Shown here: positions 25,402 through 34,429 of the stretch, piece after piece | Layout of the letters: each line of letters begins with the position of its first letter | How positions within the stretch are numbered: position 1 is the first letter of the stretch | Assembly (NCBI GenBank): GCA_013215505.1 | Contig: JABSQZ010000029.1 | Coordinates: 1-52,949, forward strand | From: Oceanospirillaceae bacterium | GTDB lineage: Bacteria > Pseudomonadota > Gammaproteobacteria > Pseudomonadales > Balneatricaceae | DNA: 52,949 bases | Reading direction: 5' to 3' | Made by a program: the position numbers and the translations under genes | Notes under the pieces: generated by a model | Seen by the model: the letters and a program-made list of their open reading frames with translations, nothing else | Told to the model about the DNA's origin: nothing | Database searches by the model: none

Positions 25402-26623
25402 TTGTAGCTCCTACATTTTTTGATAGTTGGGTCATAGCGCGGTTTTTCTTCAGGTACGCGGGTAAAAAAATCACCGGGGCCAAAATAGCGATAAACAAGG
25501 TGAAATAAATCGCGGCCAATACCCCAGATGCAGATAAAACTAAGGTCATTACAAACAGGCACAGTGCCCGCATCAGCATAATCCAGCCCTGCAGTAATGC
25601 ACCGATTCTGCCGATTTCGCTGGCTGTCGTTTGCTGCATCAATAACGTTTGTCGCAGAATACGCACCACGGAATTACTGAAACCAAAGGCACACGCCAAC
25701 ACGATGAACCCCCAATAGGTGGGAAAAAGTACCTGAAATGAAACGACCAGTAAAAACAAGCCGAGTGAATAGAGCAATAACAATTCAGTGTTGACGCCTT
25801 TAAAGCGACCTGAAATCATGATCCAGCCACCTAAAATTGCGCCCAGGCCAAACAGCAGTTCAACAACTGCATAAGTAGAACCGCTCGCTTGTGGTATCTG
25901 TGATAAGGCGATGGGATGCAAAACCGTATAGAGAATAATCACCACATAGGGGATTGATGAGACCAACAACATTAAGGCCAGCACTGGCTTACGTAGCGCT
26001 ATCTGGACGCCTTCGTTGAAAGACTTAAATATGCTTTGGCTCTTTAAAGAGAATTGTTTAGCGGGGTGTTTTATCCTGGCGATACAAAATACTGCGACGA
26101 TATAACAAGCCACATTGCCTAATATTATTATTGAAAGGCCTAAATACTCCATCACTAGTATGGCCAGTGCACCGGTACTGACAGCGGCAACTTGGTTTTC
26201 CACTTCTAGTATCGAATTTATCCGGGCGTATTCATCGGCCGCAAATAGCTCTTGTACGTAAGCGGTACGCAGGGGCACATTAAAGGCGTAAAATACCGCA
26301 CCTAAGCTGTAATAGAGTATTAATGACGCGGTAGTGTTATCGCTGAATGCAAAGATAGCGTAGACCAAAACTAGCCCCAACAGAAAAGCCAGGCGTAAAC
26401 CAATCATTAGTTTTTGTCGAGAACAACCATCTATATATGGACCAATAAAAGGGGTAAGAAAAAACAAAAAAATATTGACGATAGTTGCAAGTACACCAAA
26501 CAATACTGAGCCACCCTCGCCGGTGGCTAGAAACCAGGGAATTGCGATCATAGCAACACCTGTACCGATGGAGGCCAGTGCATTTGAAATCAATAACAGT
26601 ATTAAAGTAGGGTTAGCTATCAT
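25388..26623 (-). CDS. MFS transporter, probable exporter
   Basis: 411 residues with about 12 membrane segments. Pattern of the EntS/SbnD-like drug- and siderophore-export branch: LLLISNALASIGTGVAMIAI at the N-terminus, a FLTPFIGPYIDGCSRQKLMI loop between TM2 and TM3 (motif A-like), and FGFSNSVVRILRQTLLMQQ in the second half. The start overlaps the kinase-like gene (ATGA, 4 nt) and the end overlaps the synthase gene, so all three proteins are translationally coupled. In staphyloferrin B loci an MFS protein exports the siderophore; by analogy this one may export the synthase product. Confidence 0.87.
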   Translation of the reverse strand: MIANPTLILLLISNALASIGTGVAMIAIPWFLATGEGGSVLFGVLATIVNIFLFFLTPFIGPYIDGCSRQKLMIGLRLAFLLGLVLVYAIFAFSDNTTASLILYYSLGAVFYAFNVPLRTAYVQELFAADEYARINSILEVENQVAAVSTGALAILVMEYLGLSIIILGNVACYIVAVFCIARIKHPAKQFSLKSQSIFKSFNEGVQIALRKPVLALMLLVSSIPYVVIILYTVLHPIALSQIPQASGSTYAVVELLFGLGAILGGWIMISGRFKGVNTELLLLYSLGLFLLVVSFQVLFPTYWGFIVLACAFGFSNSVVRILRQTLLMQQTTASEIGRIGALLQGWIMLMRALCLFVMTLVLSASGVLAAIYFTLFIAILAPVIFLPAYLKKNRAMTQLSKNVGATNDLR

Positions 26624-27042
26624 GCCGCAATGCCCGACTTTAGTTGCTCTAGTGCGAATACTTGTTCGGGGAAAATGCCATTAAAATGATGACGGCTGGT
26701 TTTTATCGGTAATAAATTTCCTTTGGCAGCCTGGCGAACTACCTTGCGATCAACGTAGAAATCTTCGCGCCAGGAACTGACAAAAATTTTCCGGTCGTCG
26801 TAATCGAGGCAAATACAGGGAATGACATCCAGGCAAAGTTGTTGTGCGGCGGCTAATCTATGGTGGCCGTCAAGAATGATGCAAGAATTTTTAACGACAA
26901 AAATCGGCTGCTTCCAGATCCCCTCACCCTGAATTTTATCGGCCAATGCCTGGGCGTGTTGAGGGTCGTGATGCTCGTGGGGAATTAAATTTTCTATCGC
27001 TATTAATCTGACTGTAAATGTTGGATGCAACTGAATTGTCAT
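26620..27042 (-). CDS. ParB/Spo0J-fold protein, probable free L-serine kinase (SbnI/SerK-like)
   Basis: 140 residues, a short single-domain ParB/sulfiredoxin-fold protein. It has a VRLIAIENLIPHEHHDPQHA start, ILDGHHRLAAAQQL (GxHR nucleotide motif, about residue 58) and a C-terminal RKVVRQAAKGNLLPIKTSRH like the end of archaeal SerK. The HE pair at residues 22-23 lines up by eye with the catalytic Glu of SbnI (HE at 19-20) and SerK, which make O-phospho-L-serine from free serine. True ParB proteins lack it and are longer. As first gene of the operon it would supply phosphoserine to the synthase. The family match is from memory of those sequences. Confidence 0.7.
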   Translation of the reverse strand: MTIQLHPTFTVRLIAIENLIPHEHHDPQHAQALADKIQGEGIWKQPIFVVKNSCIILDGHHRLAAAQQLCLDVIPCICLDYDDRKIFVSSWREDFYVDRKVVRQAAKGNLLPIKTSRHHFNGIFPEQVFALEQLKSGIAA

Positions 27043-27104
27043 TACTGGTACTCCGTGTTGATGTAGTCCAATAATTCTAGTTATTTTAACGCTTTAGACA
27101 AATT

Positions 27105-27127
27105 CCAATTTCTTAAGAGCAAATTAG
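27105..27127 (-). promoter_or_regulatory. Imperfect dyad upstream of the kinase operon
   Basis: CCAATTT and AAATTAG face each other across 9 nt, about 63 nt upstream of the first gene of the operon. The size suits a LysR-type binding site for the regulator encoded at the other end of the operon. Low confidence, since AT-rich dyads occur by chance. Confidence 0.3.
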
Positions 27128-27458
27128 AATTTTTAATGCGCAGCCGATAAAACGTCTGCAATTACCGCACAGTCGAGCTAGTAGTAACTTGACCGGAAGG
27201 TTATTAGGGAGTCCAGTGAGTGGAATTCTATATTACCAGCCGAAAAAAGCGGCTAACCGCAGTTAGCAAAGCACTGCAGCAGACACAGAAGGGAGCTTAC
27301 TTGCCCTCGCTAAGTGCATTTTTACAGCCTAGCTATGCAATATAGTTGGATATTATTAGCGCGTTAGCTGCTTTGCTCTGATTCTTGTAAACACACACGA
27401 GGGAAAAAGTGACAAAATGAAATTAATAGAAAAAGTCAGTAATAGGGGGCGATGAACT

Positions 27459-27626
27459 TTGGAAATAGCAGCAGTTAAATTATTTTCTCAGCAGGGAGCT
27501 GAGGTGGATTTTTTTGGGCGCTGTGCAAATTTGTTAATGAAATTGCACACTGCTATTGAACTGGGTTGTAGTGAGCATAGCAGTGTCACTGAATCAGCAA
27601 AGATGGTGCTGTTGGTCAGAGCATAA
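27459..27626 (+). CDS. Candidate 55-residue small protein
   Basis: TTG at 27459 follows AGGGGG (27444-27449) at 9 nt and opens 55 codons: MEIAAVKLFSQQGAEVDFFG, then a helical stretch with RCANLLMKLHTAIELG. The codons read cleanly to TAA at 27624-27626 and the composition is protein-like. It overlaps nothing and lies in an otherwise empty spacer. No family recognised. It could equally be the end of a decayed gene because a TGA precedes the start within two codons. Confidence 0.35.
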   Translation: MEIAAVKLFSQQGAEVDFFGRCANLLMKLHTAIELGCSEHSSVTESAKMVLLVRA

Positions 27627-27654
27627 GCTATAGCCCTCACTCAAGTTGTGGTAA

Positions 27655-28437
27655 TTAGTTGCTGGTTTGGGTATTAGCAACAGTGGGCTGAAATTCAGCC
27701 AGATACTGGTCGAACTTCCCGGAGGCTTTTAATTTCTGTAGTCCTTCATTAAACGCTTTGAGAAAGCCTTGATTAGCGGCGCTTTTTTTACCAAAGATCA
27801 GGTGCAGATCATTGTCCGTTAATACTTTTTTGTGGTGAGTGAACTTTTCAGCATCGGCCGGGCTAAAGTTGTTTTTGATCTGCTGGTAGCCTACATGCAA
27901 GTTTGAGGGAAAAATATCGAACCTTTTGCGCAGTAATTTTTTAAAATTGAGCTCATCACTGGGCACAGTTTGCACTGCTAGTGTGCCGTTTTGCTGCGCT
28001 TCATTGAAACCGTCACCGTAGTTATAACCACTGGTGGCTCCCGAACTCAGTCCTTTTAAATCAGCATATTCCCGCCATTGAAAGTCAAAACTTTTCAAAT
28101 GAAAAAACACCCCCTGATTGCCGATAATCGCATCGCTAAACAGGAATCGTTTAGCGCGCTTTTCTGAATGTACCCAGGGAAAAGTGCCATCCCATTCACC
28201 TTGCTGGGCAAGTGCTTTGGCCCTGGCCCAGGGAAAAAATCCCAGCTCAACTTTTACCCCTTCCAGGGCAAAAGCTTCTGTGATTATTCGTGCTATCAAG
28301 CCGTTATGGGGCAGGTTTTGCGATACGTAAGGTTCCCATTCTCCCACCGCCAGGCGCACTGTTTGTTGCGCATAACTGCCGCTAGACAAACTGATAAAAA
28401 GTATGGCAAAACTGATCAAGTATTTTATCTTTATCAA
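27655..28437 (-). CDS. Periplasmic substrate-binding-domain protein (SBP_bac_3-like)
   Basis: 260 residues with a signal peptide (MIKIKYLISFAILFISLSSG, cleaved near YAQQ). Typical amino-acid-binding-type fold: VRLAVGEWEPYVSQNLPHNG at the mature N-terminus, VELGFFPWARAKALAQQGEW (first-lobe arginine region), a GATSGYNYGDGF loop, and a C-terminal LQKLKASGKFDQYLAEF. Such lone proteins without membrane partners are common in marine gammaproteobacteria. Ligand unknown. Confidence 0.88.
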   Translation of the reverse strand: MIKIKYLISFAILFISLSSGSYAQQTVRLAVGEWEPYVSQNLPHNGLIARIITEAFALEGVKVELGFFPWARAKALAQQGEWDGTFPWVHSEKRAKRFLFSDAIIGNQGVFFHLKSFDFQWREYADLKGLSSGATSGYNYGDGFNEAQQNGTLAVQTVPSDELNFKKLLRKRFDIFPSNLHVGYQQIKNNFSPADAEKFTHHKKVLTDNDLHLIFGKKSAANQGFLKAFNEGLQKLKASGKFDQYLAEFQPTVANTQTSN

Positions 28438-28835
28438 AGGTTTTCCTGGTTTCGGTTTTTAGTGCTAAGTTTTTTTGCAGGCGAAATATACAGAAGCTGG
28501 TAGATAAAGAAAGAACAGAATCACAATTAAGTGAGTCTATTGTATAAATCGTTACGTTAAAGTCACTAAAGAAATTGAACCTATACAAATTATTAGTCTT
28601 TAGATAAGTATCATTTATATAACCTGAAATTGGACCGAGCAGATCAGTATAACGGGTATTAAGCTAAAAATCCGAAAGCGACTATATTTAAACTAACGCT
28701 TACAGAACAGCTGAACAAGTCCGGTGTCTATGGCTATCCACTGAGAAGATACGGGGACTTAATCGTTTGCTTCTTAAGCTGTGGCTGTAACAGACTTGCA
28801 GTTGTCTAATTGCTGAAAACAATAAAGGCATGAAC
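28438..28835. other. Spacer with a single MITE-like end
   Basis: No gene. At 28705-28728 (starting GAACAGCTGAACAAGTCC) it carries a sequence nearly identical to the terminal repeat of the element at 21695-22006. It may be a decayed or solo copy. Otherwise AT-rich with nothing recognisable. Confidence 0.5.
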
Positions 28836-30134
28836 ATGAGCATAAGAGTTAAGTTAATTTTACTCCTGGGGGTTTTGTTCCTTGCTGCAATTGGAAATTC
28901 AATTTTCACTTTTCAGCTGGAAGCCCATGAAGAAGAAAAACTGGCCTGGGTCAATCATACCCATAAGGTGCTCGAAGAGAGTCTACTGCTTATAAGCTCC
29001 CTGAAGGATGCAGAAACCGGACAGAGGGGGTTTTTATTGACGGGTATTCCCCTCTACCTACAACCCTACTATACAGGCCGCGCCAACGCGATAAAGCATC
29101 TGGGAAAATTATTCGCCCTCACACTAGACAACCCTGATCAACAAGAGCGCCTGCAGTCGATCAACGATCAAATGAAATTTAAATTTGAAGAATTAGCTGA
29201 GACAATTGAACTGACTCAAATCGATGGCAATTCTCAGCGGGCTGTAGAGATGGTTAGAAACAATGAAGGTAAAGAATATATGGATGAGCTCAGGCGCATC
29301 TTGAGTGAATTTACTAACGCAGAATCGCTGTTACTAGAGCAGAGAAAAGGAGATTTTAAAGCCAGTAAGGCGCGGATAGCCACATTGATCGTAGTCGAGT
29401 TAGTATTTTTTATTTCACTGGCATTCTTTACTGTGTTGTTTTTACAGAAGAACTTATTTCAACCGTTAAATTTACTGCTTGCCAGCACCCGTAAATCAGA
29501 AGATGGCAAAGAGATTGAGATTGGGGATATTTTACAAAGAGATGAAATGGGATATCTGCTCGCGAGCTTTTTTGAAATGAACAAACGTATTGTGAAAAAT
29601 GCTGAAGAGTTAAATTTTAAAGCAGACCATGACAAATTAACGGGTTTGAAAAACCGTTCAACCATGCTTGGGGAAATTAAACGGACCATTAAACACTCGC
29701 AGCAATTTAAAACTAAATCAGCGATTTTATTTATAGACCTTAATGATTTCAAACTCATAAATGACAGCTTGGGGCATGATGCCGGAGACCAGCTATTAAT
29801 AGAAACAGCGACGCGTCTTAATAAATGTGTACGTTCTGACGACAGTGTGTTCCGTGTCGGAGGGGACGAGTTCGTGGTGCTAATAAAAGACCTCAGGAAT
29901 CTTGAAGAAATTAAACAAGTCGCCACTAAAATTTTACGCATCACTAAGTTTCCGGTGACGATTCAGGAGCAGGAGACAAAAATTAAGTTCAGCGTTGGCG
30001 TGGCTGTTATGCCCGATGATGCAGATGTATTGGTCAAATATTCAGATATCGCCATGTATGCGGCTAAACGCGATACAGACACTCAGTGTAAGTTTTTTGA
30101 TAGGAGTATGCTCAAACGCGGTTCAGATGCTTAA
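28836..30134 (+). CDS. CHASE3-HAMP-GGDEF diguanylate cyclase
   Basis: 432 residues from ATG 28836, preferred over ATG 28830 because AAAGG (28824-28828) is 7 nt upstream of it. Order: TM1 (about 7-25), periplasmic CHASE3 domain with the conserved AETGQRGFLLTG (about 58-69), TM2 (about 185-207), HAMP-like linker, and a GGDEF domain (about 270-425) with DKLTGLKNR, LNDFKLINDSLGHDAGD and the active loop RVGGDEFVVL. An RSDD sequence (RxxD) before GGDEF fits the product-inhibition I-site. It makes cyclic di-GMP in response to an envelope signal. Confidence 0.94.
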   Translation: MSIRVKLILLLGVLFLAAIGNSIFTFQLEAHEEEKLAWVNHTHKVLEESLLLISSLKDAETGQRGFLLTGIPLYLQPYYTGRANAIKHLGKLFALTLDNPDQQERLQSINDQMKFKFEELAETIELTQIDGNSQRAVEMVRNNEGKEYMDELRRILSEFTNAESLLLEQRKGDFKASKARIATLIVVELVFFISLAFFTVLFLQKNLFQPLNLLLASTRKSEDGKEIEIGDILQRDEMGYLLASFFEMNKRIVKNAEELNFKADHDKLTGLKNRSTMLGEIKRTIKHSQQFKTKSAILFIDLNDFKLINDSLGHDAGDQLLIETATRLNKCVRSDDSVFRVGGDEFVVLIKDLRNLEEIKQVATKILRITKFPVTIQEQETKIKFSVGVAVMPDDADVLVKYSDIAMYAAKRDTDTQCKFFDRSMLKRGSDA

Positions 30135-30332
30135 GACCCATTATCCCAGTGCTTAGCTCTACAGAAAATTCCAGGGGGTGCCTAAGCAGAGCCGTTCATT
30201 CCTCGCTTAGACATTTATCTGATGTTGCTCGCCTGCTAAGTCTTATAGCATTGCTGGCAGATTAATTAATGAACCTGTTAATAAACCTATCTTGCTCGCC
30301 CCACTTTTCCACTCATACTATGAGCTGCTGTC

Positions 30333-31106
30333 ATGCTAATTGTCAGTGGTCAGGTTATGGGAGGCTACGTGAGTAAGCTAATCCGCCTTGCACTAGGTGA
30401 TCTGCAAAAATCGCTATGCTGTTGTGCATGCCTGGCCATTTCTATGGCTGTTTCGGCAGATCACATTGTCGAAGTCATTCACAATCCCGCGTTCACCACT
30501 TCGGCGTTTGCAAAAGCAGTAGGAATCAACCAAGAAAATTTTTTATGGCCAATTGAGCGTTGCCCGAAGTTATTTTCAGAGGTAACTAGGGTGTGCAGCG
30601 GGTCGGTATTGAAAGTGTCTTAATCTGGAGTGCACTGAAAAATTTAGGATTCAAAGGTCAGATTGAATTTATCCCGGCAGCTAATAGTAAACGGCAGAAG
30701 GTTGAGCTGGCGAAAGGTAACGCTGATTTTATCGGCTATACGCTATTTCGAGTCTCAGTAGAGGGTAGTCAGCAATTTAGCGCAGCGAGCTTTTTGATAA
30801 CCACACCAGTGATAAAGGTAGGGCAGTCCATTGCCGGGATATTTACCACTGCAAATCAGCTGGAGGCTATTAGTCAGGCACTGTAAGGTTAACAACCGGG
30901 GAGGGCCGTTAAAGCAGGTATTAGGATTTAAGGTATAGCTGCTAGATAGCCGAGTTTTTTTAGTCAATAAACAGCGGCCTGAAATATTTAAAGCACTGCA
31001 GGATTATCTTGATTTTTTGCGCACAAAAGATGATTTACTCAGCAAAGCTTTTATACATGCCAATTATATTTCGCAGCAACAGCTAGATTGGCAGTCGTTA
31101 AATTAA
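30333..31106 (+). pseudogene. Decayed substrate-binding-type protein gene with two frameshifts
   Basis: Three protein-like stretches follow one another in shifting frames: a leader-like N-terminus with CLAISMAVSADHIVEVIHN (frame of 30333), then GIESVLIWSALKNLGFKGQI...ANSKRQKVELAKGNADFIG (frame of 30593), then PEIFKALQDYLDFLRTKDDL...QQLDWQSLN ending TAA at 31104-31106 (back in the first frame). The middle and end have the feel of a periplasmic binding protein. Frame changes are needed near 30590 and in 30887-30962. Most likely a dead gene. Confidence 0.5.
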
Positions 31107-31137
31107 CGGGCATTAATCTGCAAGCTATCGTCTTAAT

Positions 31138-32055
31138 TTAATGTTGCATCCAGCTAGATTTCTGCTCCAGCAACAGCTTCACAAACTGCTGTTGCACAAA
31201 CCCCAGAGAATGTTTCCTCTTGTGTACCAGATCCAATTCTACGTAGATATTTTGCGCTGACTGGTTATTCAATAAAGGTCTTAGTTCCCCTGTGTTCAGT
31301 TCAGCTTCGATCGCCTCGCGGTGTAAAAAACTAAATCCCAGTCCCTGCAAAACCAGTTGTTTTAAGACAAGATTGTTAGATGTAGTAATGGCAGGTGCTT
31401 TTTTTTGTGCTTTTGGCAGTAACTGGCGGGCATTTTTTTTCACCCACTGCTGGTAGGCTGAATACTGTGGTGCGTAATCCAGTAGTGGCATGTTTAAGGT
31501 ATCGGCGACACTGTTGGCTGCGGGCGCATTTTTTAGGTAGCTGCGAGAAATAACCGGAATCATTGCCTGGCGATAAACCGCTTCGGCTTTAAATAGCTTG
31601 TGGTCCTGACAGTATAATTGCAGACCCAAATCCAGCTGGTTAGTTTCTAGCAAACGTTCTATTTCAGCATCCTCTGCGATGGTCAGGGAAAATTCGACCT
31701 GGGGAAACTCTTGCTTAAAGATGCGGATCATCTCTGGCAGGTAGTTGACTGCCTGCTCCATCCACAGGCCAATTCTGATTAGACCCCGCGCCTGGCGCTT
31801 GCCCGACTTTAACTCCAACAACGCACTTTCCATGGCCAGTAACTGTGGCTTAAACAACTTATAAAGCTTATCACCATCATCTGTGAGTGTAATCTTTGGC
31901 CCCTGGCGATGAAATAGGTTCAGCTGCAGTTCTGCCTCTAATTGTTGTAGTTGCAGTGAAATAGCTTGCTGGCTCCGCAGTAATCGATTGGCTGCTAAAG
32001 TGATACCTCCGCTGTCGACCACTTCTATAAAAGTACGGGCTCTATTGAAATCCAT
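31138..32055 (-). CDS. LysR-family transcriptional regulator
   Basis: 305 residues. N-terminal LysR HTH (MDFNRARTFIEVVDSGGITL, AANRLLRSQQAISLQLQQLE) followed by a LysR substrate domain (RIGLWMEQAVNYLPEMIRIF near 95, VEFSLTIAEDAEIERLLETN). It is divergent from the DUF1330 gene with a 16-bp palindrome between them. Control of the DUF1330/secreted-protein pair is the obvious hypothesis. Confidence 0.92.
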   Translation of the reverse strand: MDFNRARTFIEVVDSGGITLAANRLLRSQQAISLQLQQLEAELQLNLFHRQGPKITLTDDGDKLYKLFKPQLLAMESALLELKSGKRQARGLIRIGLWMEQAVNYLPEMIRIFKQEFPQVEFSLTIAEDAEIERLLETNQLDLGLQLYCQDHKLFKAEAVYRQAMIPVISRSYLKNAPAANSVADTLNMPLLDYAPQYSAYQQWVKKNARQLLPKAQKKAPAITTSNNLVLKQLVLQGLGFSFLHREAIEAELNTGELRPLLNNQSAQNIYVELDLVHKRKHSLGFVQQQFVKLLLEQKSSWMQH

Positions 32056-32122
32056 AGTATTGATCGCTCTGTGATTGGCAGAAGAGAGAATATTATCACA
32101 AGTATTTCTATATTAATTAGTA

Positions 32123-32138
32123 AAATAACTAGTTATTT
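32123..32138. promoter_or_regulatory. Perfect 16-bp palindrome in the LysR/DUF1330 spacer
   Basis: AAATAACTAGTTATTT lies between the divergent starts, 68 nt from the LysR start and 67 nt from the DUF1330 start. Position and symmetry fit a regulator binding site. Its AT content means a promoter element could overlap it. Confidence 0.5.
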
Positions 32139-32205
32139 ATTGTGCTTGTTAGTCTGGATAATGATTTTGTTGCAAGCAAATACTCAAATAAATAAGGAAC
32201 AAAGC

Positions 32206-32550
32206 ATGAATCCCATCACTGAAACTAACCCTGACCGCAACAATAAAAGTATCGTCATCATCGAGGCGACTTTCAACCAAAACGGCATGCACACCCCAGA
32301 GTTTAAAGAGTACTCGCGCCGCTCTAATGCCAACGGTGAAGCACACGGAGGGGTGGTCTTAGCAAAGTATCAAATCACCGAAAATCTCGGTGATGGCGAG
32401 TTGCCCCATCTGCTGTTAGTGATTGAATATCCGGATAAAGAAAGCGCCCGTGAAACATTTAGCAATGCACAGTACCTGTCTTTATTACCGCTGCGCGAAG
32501 TGGCTTTTAAGCAGGTAAATATTTACACCACCAACAGCTTGCTGGTCTAA
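32206..32550 (+). CDS. DUF1330-like protein
   Basis: 114 residues from ATG 32206, with AAGGAA 7 nt upstream; a longer frame from 32071 would cross the promoter region and is rejected. Dimeric alpha/beta-barrel pattern of DUF1330: KSIVIIEATFNQNGMHTPEF, then YSRRSNANGEAHGGVVLAKY, LVIEYPDKESARETFSNAQY. DUF1330 proteins are small ferredoxin-like-fold dimers of unknown function, often near oxidoreductases. It is divergent from LysR and 28 nt ahead of a secreted protein gene. Confidence 0.8.
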   Translation: MNPITETNPDRNNKSIVIIEATFNQNGMHTPEFKEYSRRSNANGEAHGGVVLAKYQITENLGDGELPHLLLVIEYPDKESARETFSNAQYLSLLPLREVAFKQVNIYTTNSLLV

Positions 32551-32578
32551 CTGCTGTTATCAGACAAAGGAATAACCG

Positions 32579-33259
32579 ATGAAAATCCACAATAATTTAG
32601 CCCTTGGCTTGATAGTGAGCGCACTGCTCAGTCAAACAGCACAGGCGCAGAGCAGTGCCTTATTCGGCTTGTACCAAGCTGCAGCAAATGACAATAGAGT
32701 TGTAACGATATTGGAAAACAATACTCAAGGTTGTGTATTACGCCGTGAAGGCAAAACCACCGGAACTCAGGGAGATTATAAGCTAGCGCAAGTGAACAGA
32801 TTTTTTCTCTTAGAATGTCAGCAAGCGCAATTGGTTCAGCTCAGTAGCCAGGCGCTAATCACCGAGTTAGACGACAGTAGTGAAAATCTAATGTTAGTTG
32901 AGGGACCTATGCTGAAATTTACCGGTTTAGCTTTACAGCAGCCAGGTGCCGAGCGCAGCTATATCTTTAAGCTCAGTGATTATAATAACCTGACGCCGCA
33001 GCAACGGCGCGGGGATGTGAAAAAGCTATCTGCACAAGCACAGCAGCGCCAGTATCATTACAGTACTGAAGCATTTATCCGGATCAATGATGCCTTTGGG
33101 ATAGCGAGGCCTGATGAGCTGGTGGTGCTCTATTATCGCAGCGAGGCAGAAGGACAAAAGTTTCGTCAGCAGAACTTAGGTTTAATGCGCCAGGTTGGCG
33201 AATTTAATCAGCGGCACCTGACAAAATATAGCTACATAGGGGCACAGTCAAACTTGTGA
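32579..33259 (+). CDS. Hypothetical secreted protein
   Basis: 226 residues with a signal peptide (about 1-23, ...SQTAQAQS). The mature part has two cysteines (NTQGCVLRRE and LLECQQAQ) that could form a disulfide, and a YNNLTPQQRRGDVKKLSAQA stretch. No family recognised. Same strand as and just after the DUF1330 gene, and followed by a strong terminator, so the two form a unit under the divergent LysR protein. Confidence 0.8.
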   Translation: MKIHNNLALGLIVSALLSQTAQAQSSALFGLYQAAANDNRVVTILENNTQGCVLRREGKTTGTQGDYKLAQVNRFFLLECQQAQLVQLSSQALITELDDSSENLMLVEGPMLKFTGLALQQPGAERSYIFKLSDYNNLTPQQRRGDVKKLSAQAQQRQYHYSTEAFIRINDAFGIARPDELVVLYYRSEAEGQKFRQQNLGLMRQVGEFNQRHLTKYSYIGAQSNL

Positions 33260-33326
33260 TTTTACAGCATTGAAATGATCTGAATTTAACCTACTTATAC
33301 AGTTGAGTTGAATATCTATAGTGGAA

Positions 33327-33360
33327 GGCTCTGAGCATTGATGTGCTCAGAGCCTTTTTT
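33327..33360 (+). terminator. Rho-independent terminator
   Basis: Perfect 11-bp stem GGCTCTGAGCA/TGCTCAGAGCC with a 6-nt loop followed by six Ts, 67 nt after the secreted protein gene. Confidence 0.93.
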
Positions 33361-33555
33361 ATCGCTGCAATGTGCTGCTTTTATCAGTATTCACGGCTTG
33401 CGGATAATCCGTCAAGCTGGCATCAATTGCATAGCATTTGTCATTTTATGCAAAGCCAAAATTCTTATCCGCAGATAAAATATACCCCAGTAAATAGCAG
33501 CAGAATAGTCTGCTGAAACTACAAAAACAGCTGGGGACTATAAGTCAAAATTGTT

Positions 33556-33897
33556 ATGCAAAAGATATTTACCCCTCGTGGGATAGTAAAACCTCTACTG
33601 ATAATTGGCGCTGTTAGCTGTGCTGTTTTTCTGCTGGATAAGGGGCTCGGGCTACTGCATACACAGGCATCGGACAAATTAATGCAATGCTCGGCAACAG
33701 CTACAGATAACACTGATAAGTTTGGCTACAGCATCCTCGCGGGTATTGCTGCAAGCAAGGCAACAGACACACATATGATGAACCTGACCGTGGTGTTGGA
33801 TCGTTTCGCAGCGAGTCTGGAGCGTCACATGGCAGCAGCGAACGATTTAGATAGCTGCAACGTATTGGCCTTAGTTTATTTGAAAGTTTATCAATGA
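33556..33897 (+). CDS. Unknown small protein with N-terminal membrane segment
   Basis: 113 residues. One hydrophobic segment (about 12-28, PLLIIGAVSCAVFLLD) anchors or exports the protein; the remainder is helical with a Cys near the start of the soluble part (KLMQCSATA) and one near the end (LDSCNVLAL). The Cys-x(~60)-Cys spacing is echoed in the protein at 34667. Its stop overlaps the next start (ATGA). No family recognised. Confidence 0.65.
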   Translation: MQKIFTPRGIVKPLLIIGAVSCAVFLLDKGLGLLHTQASDKLMQCSATATDNTDKFGYSILAGIAASKATDTHMMNLTVVLDRFAASLERHMAAANDLDSCNVLALVYLKVYQ

Positions 33898-34400
33898 CAG
33901 GAGTTCATAGATTGAAAATGATTAGCAATGCGCCGCAGGTTCAGTCATTAACCCTTAGTTTGATTGACTCTCAACCGATGAAAAATACTTCCCAGGTGGC
34001 TAAGTTCAAAGTGCTACTTAATCATCTGGTTTGCAACCTGACATTAAATAACCAGGACTACTGGCATCTGTCGGTACATGAACTTAAGGACAAAAACTAT
34101 GCAGGGTTATTTGGCTTGCTGCAACACTGCAGCTCAGATGATTCGATAGTCATTCAAGTGCCTGAAATGATTGTTAAATCCTGGAGTATGTTAGATGTAA
34201 ACGCGGTGAGTGTGGCGCTGATAAATATCTGGGAGGTGACTGTTACTAAGGGTGCTGCAGTTATTTCCAAAGGGGCTGCCGGGGATGTGATGTTTGTTGA
34301 ACTGATGAAAGTAATGTCCAAGAGCGGGGTGGTTTTAAGCGCTGAGAAAGATGCAGAATATCTTGAATCTTATTCTGCAGCTGGCCAGGAACAAGTTTAA
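33894..34400 (+). CDS. Unknown protein, coupled to the gene before it
   Basis: 168 residues from ATG 33894 in the ATGA overlap; a second ATG at 33918 is possible. No signal peptide. Contains two cysteines (VCNLTLNN, QHCSSDDS), a hydrophobic middle (VSVALINIWEVTV) and a KGAAVISKGAAGD repeat-like stretch. Alternating strand/helix pattern suggests a small cytoplasmic alpha/beta protein. No family recognised. Confidence 0.6.
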   Translation: MTGVHRLKMISNAPQVQSLTLSLIDSQPMKNTSQVAKFKVLLNHLVCNLTLNNQDYWHLSVHELKDKNYAGLFGLLQHCSSDDSIVIQVPEMIVKSWSMLDVNAVSVALINIWEVTVTKGAAVISKGAAGDVMFVELMKVMSKSGVVLSAEKDAEYLESYSAAGQEQV

Positions 34401-34429
34401 ATTTCTAAATGACTACCCAGGAAAAGTAT

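Noticed and set aside
32071-32205. N-terminal extension of the DUF1330 gene
   Set aside because: It crosses the palindromic promoter region; the ATG at 32206 has a good ribosome site and fits the family length.
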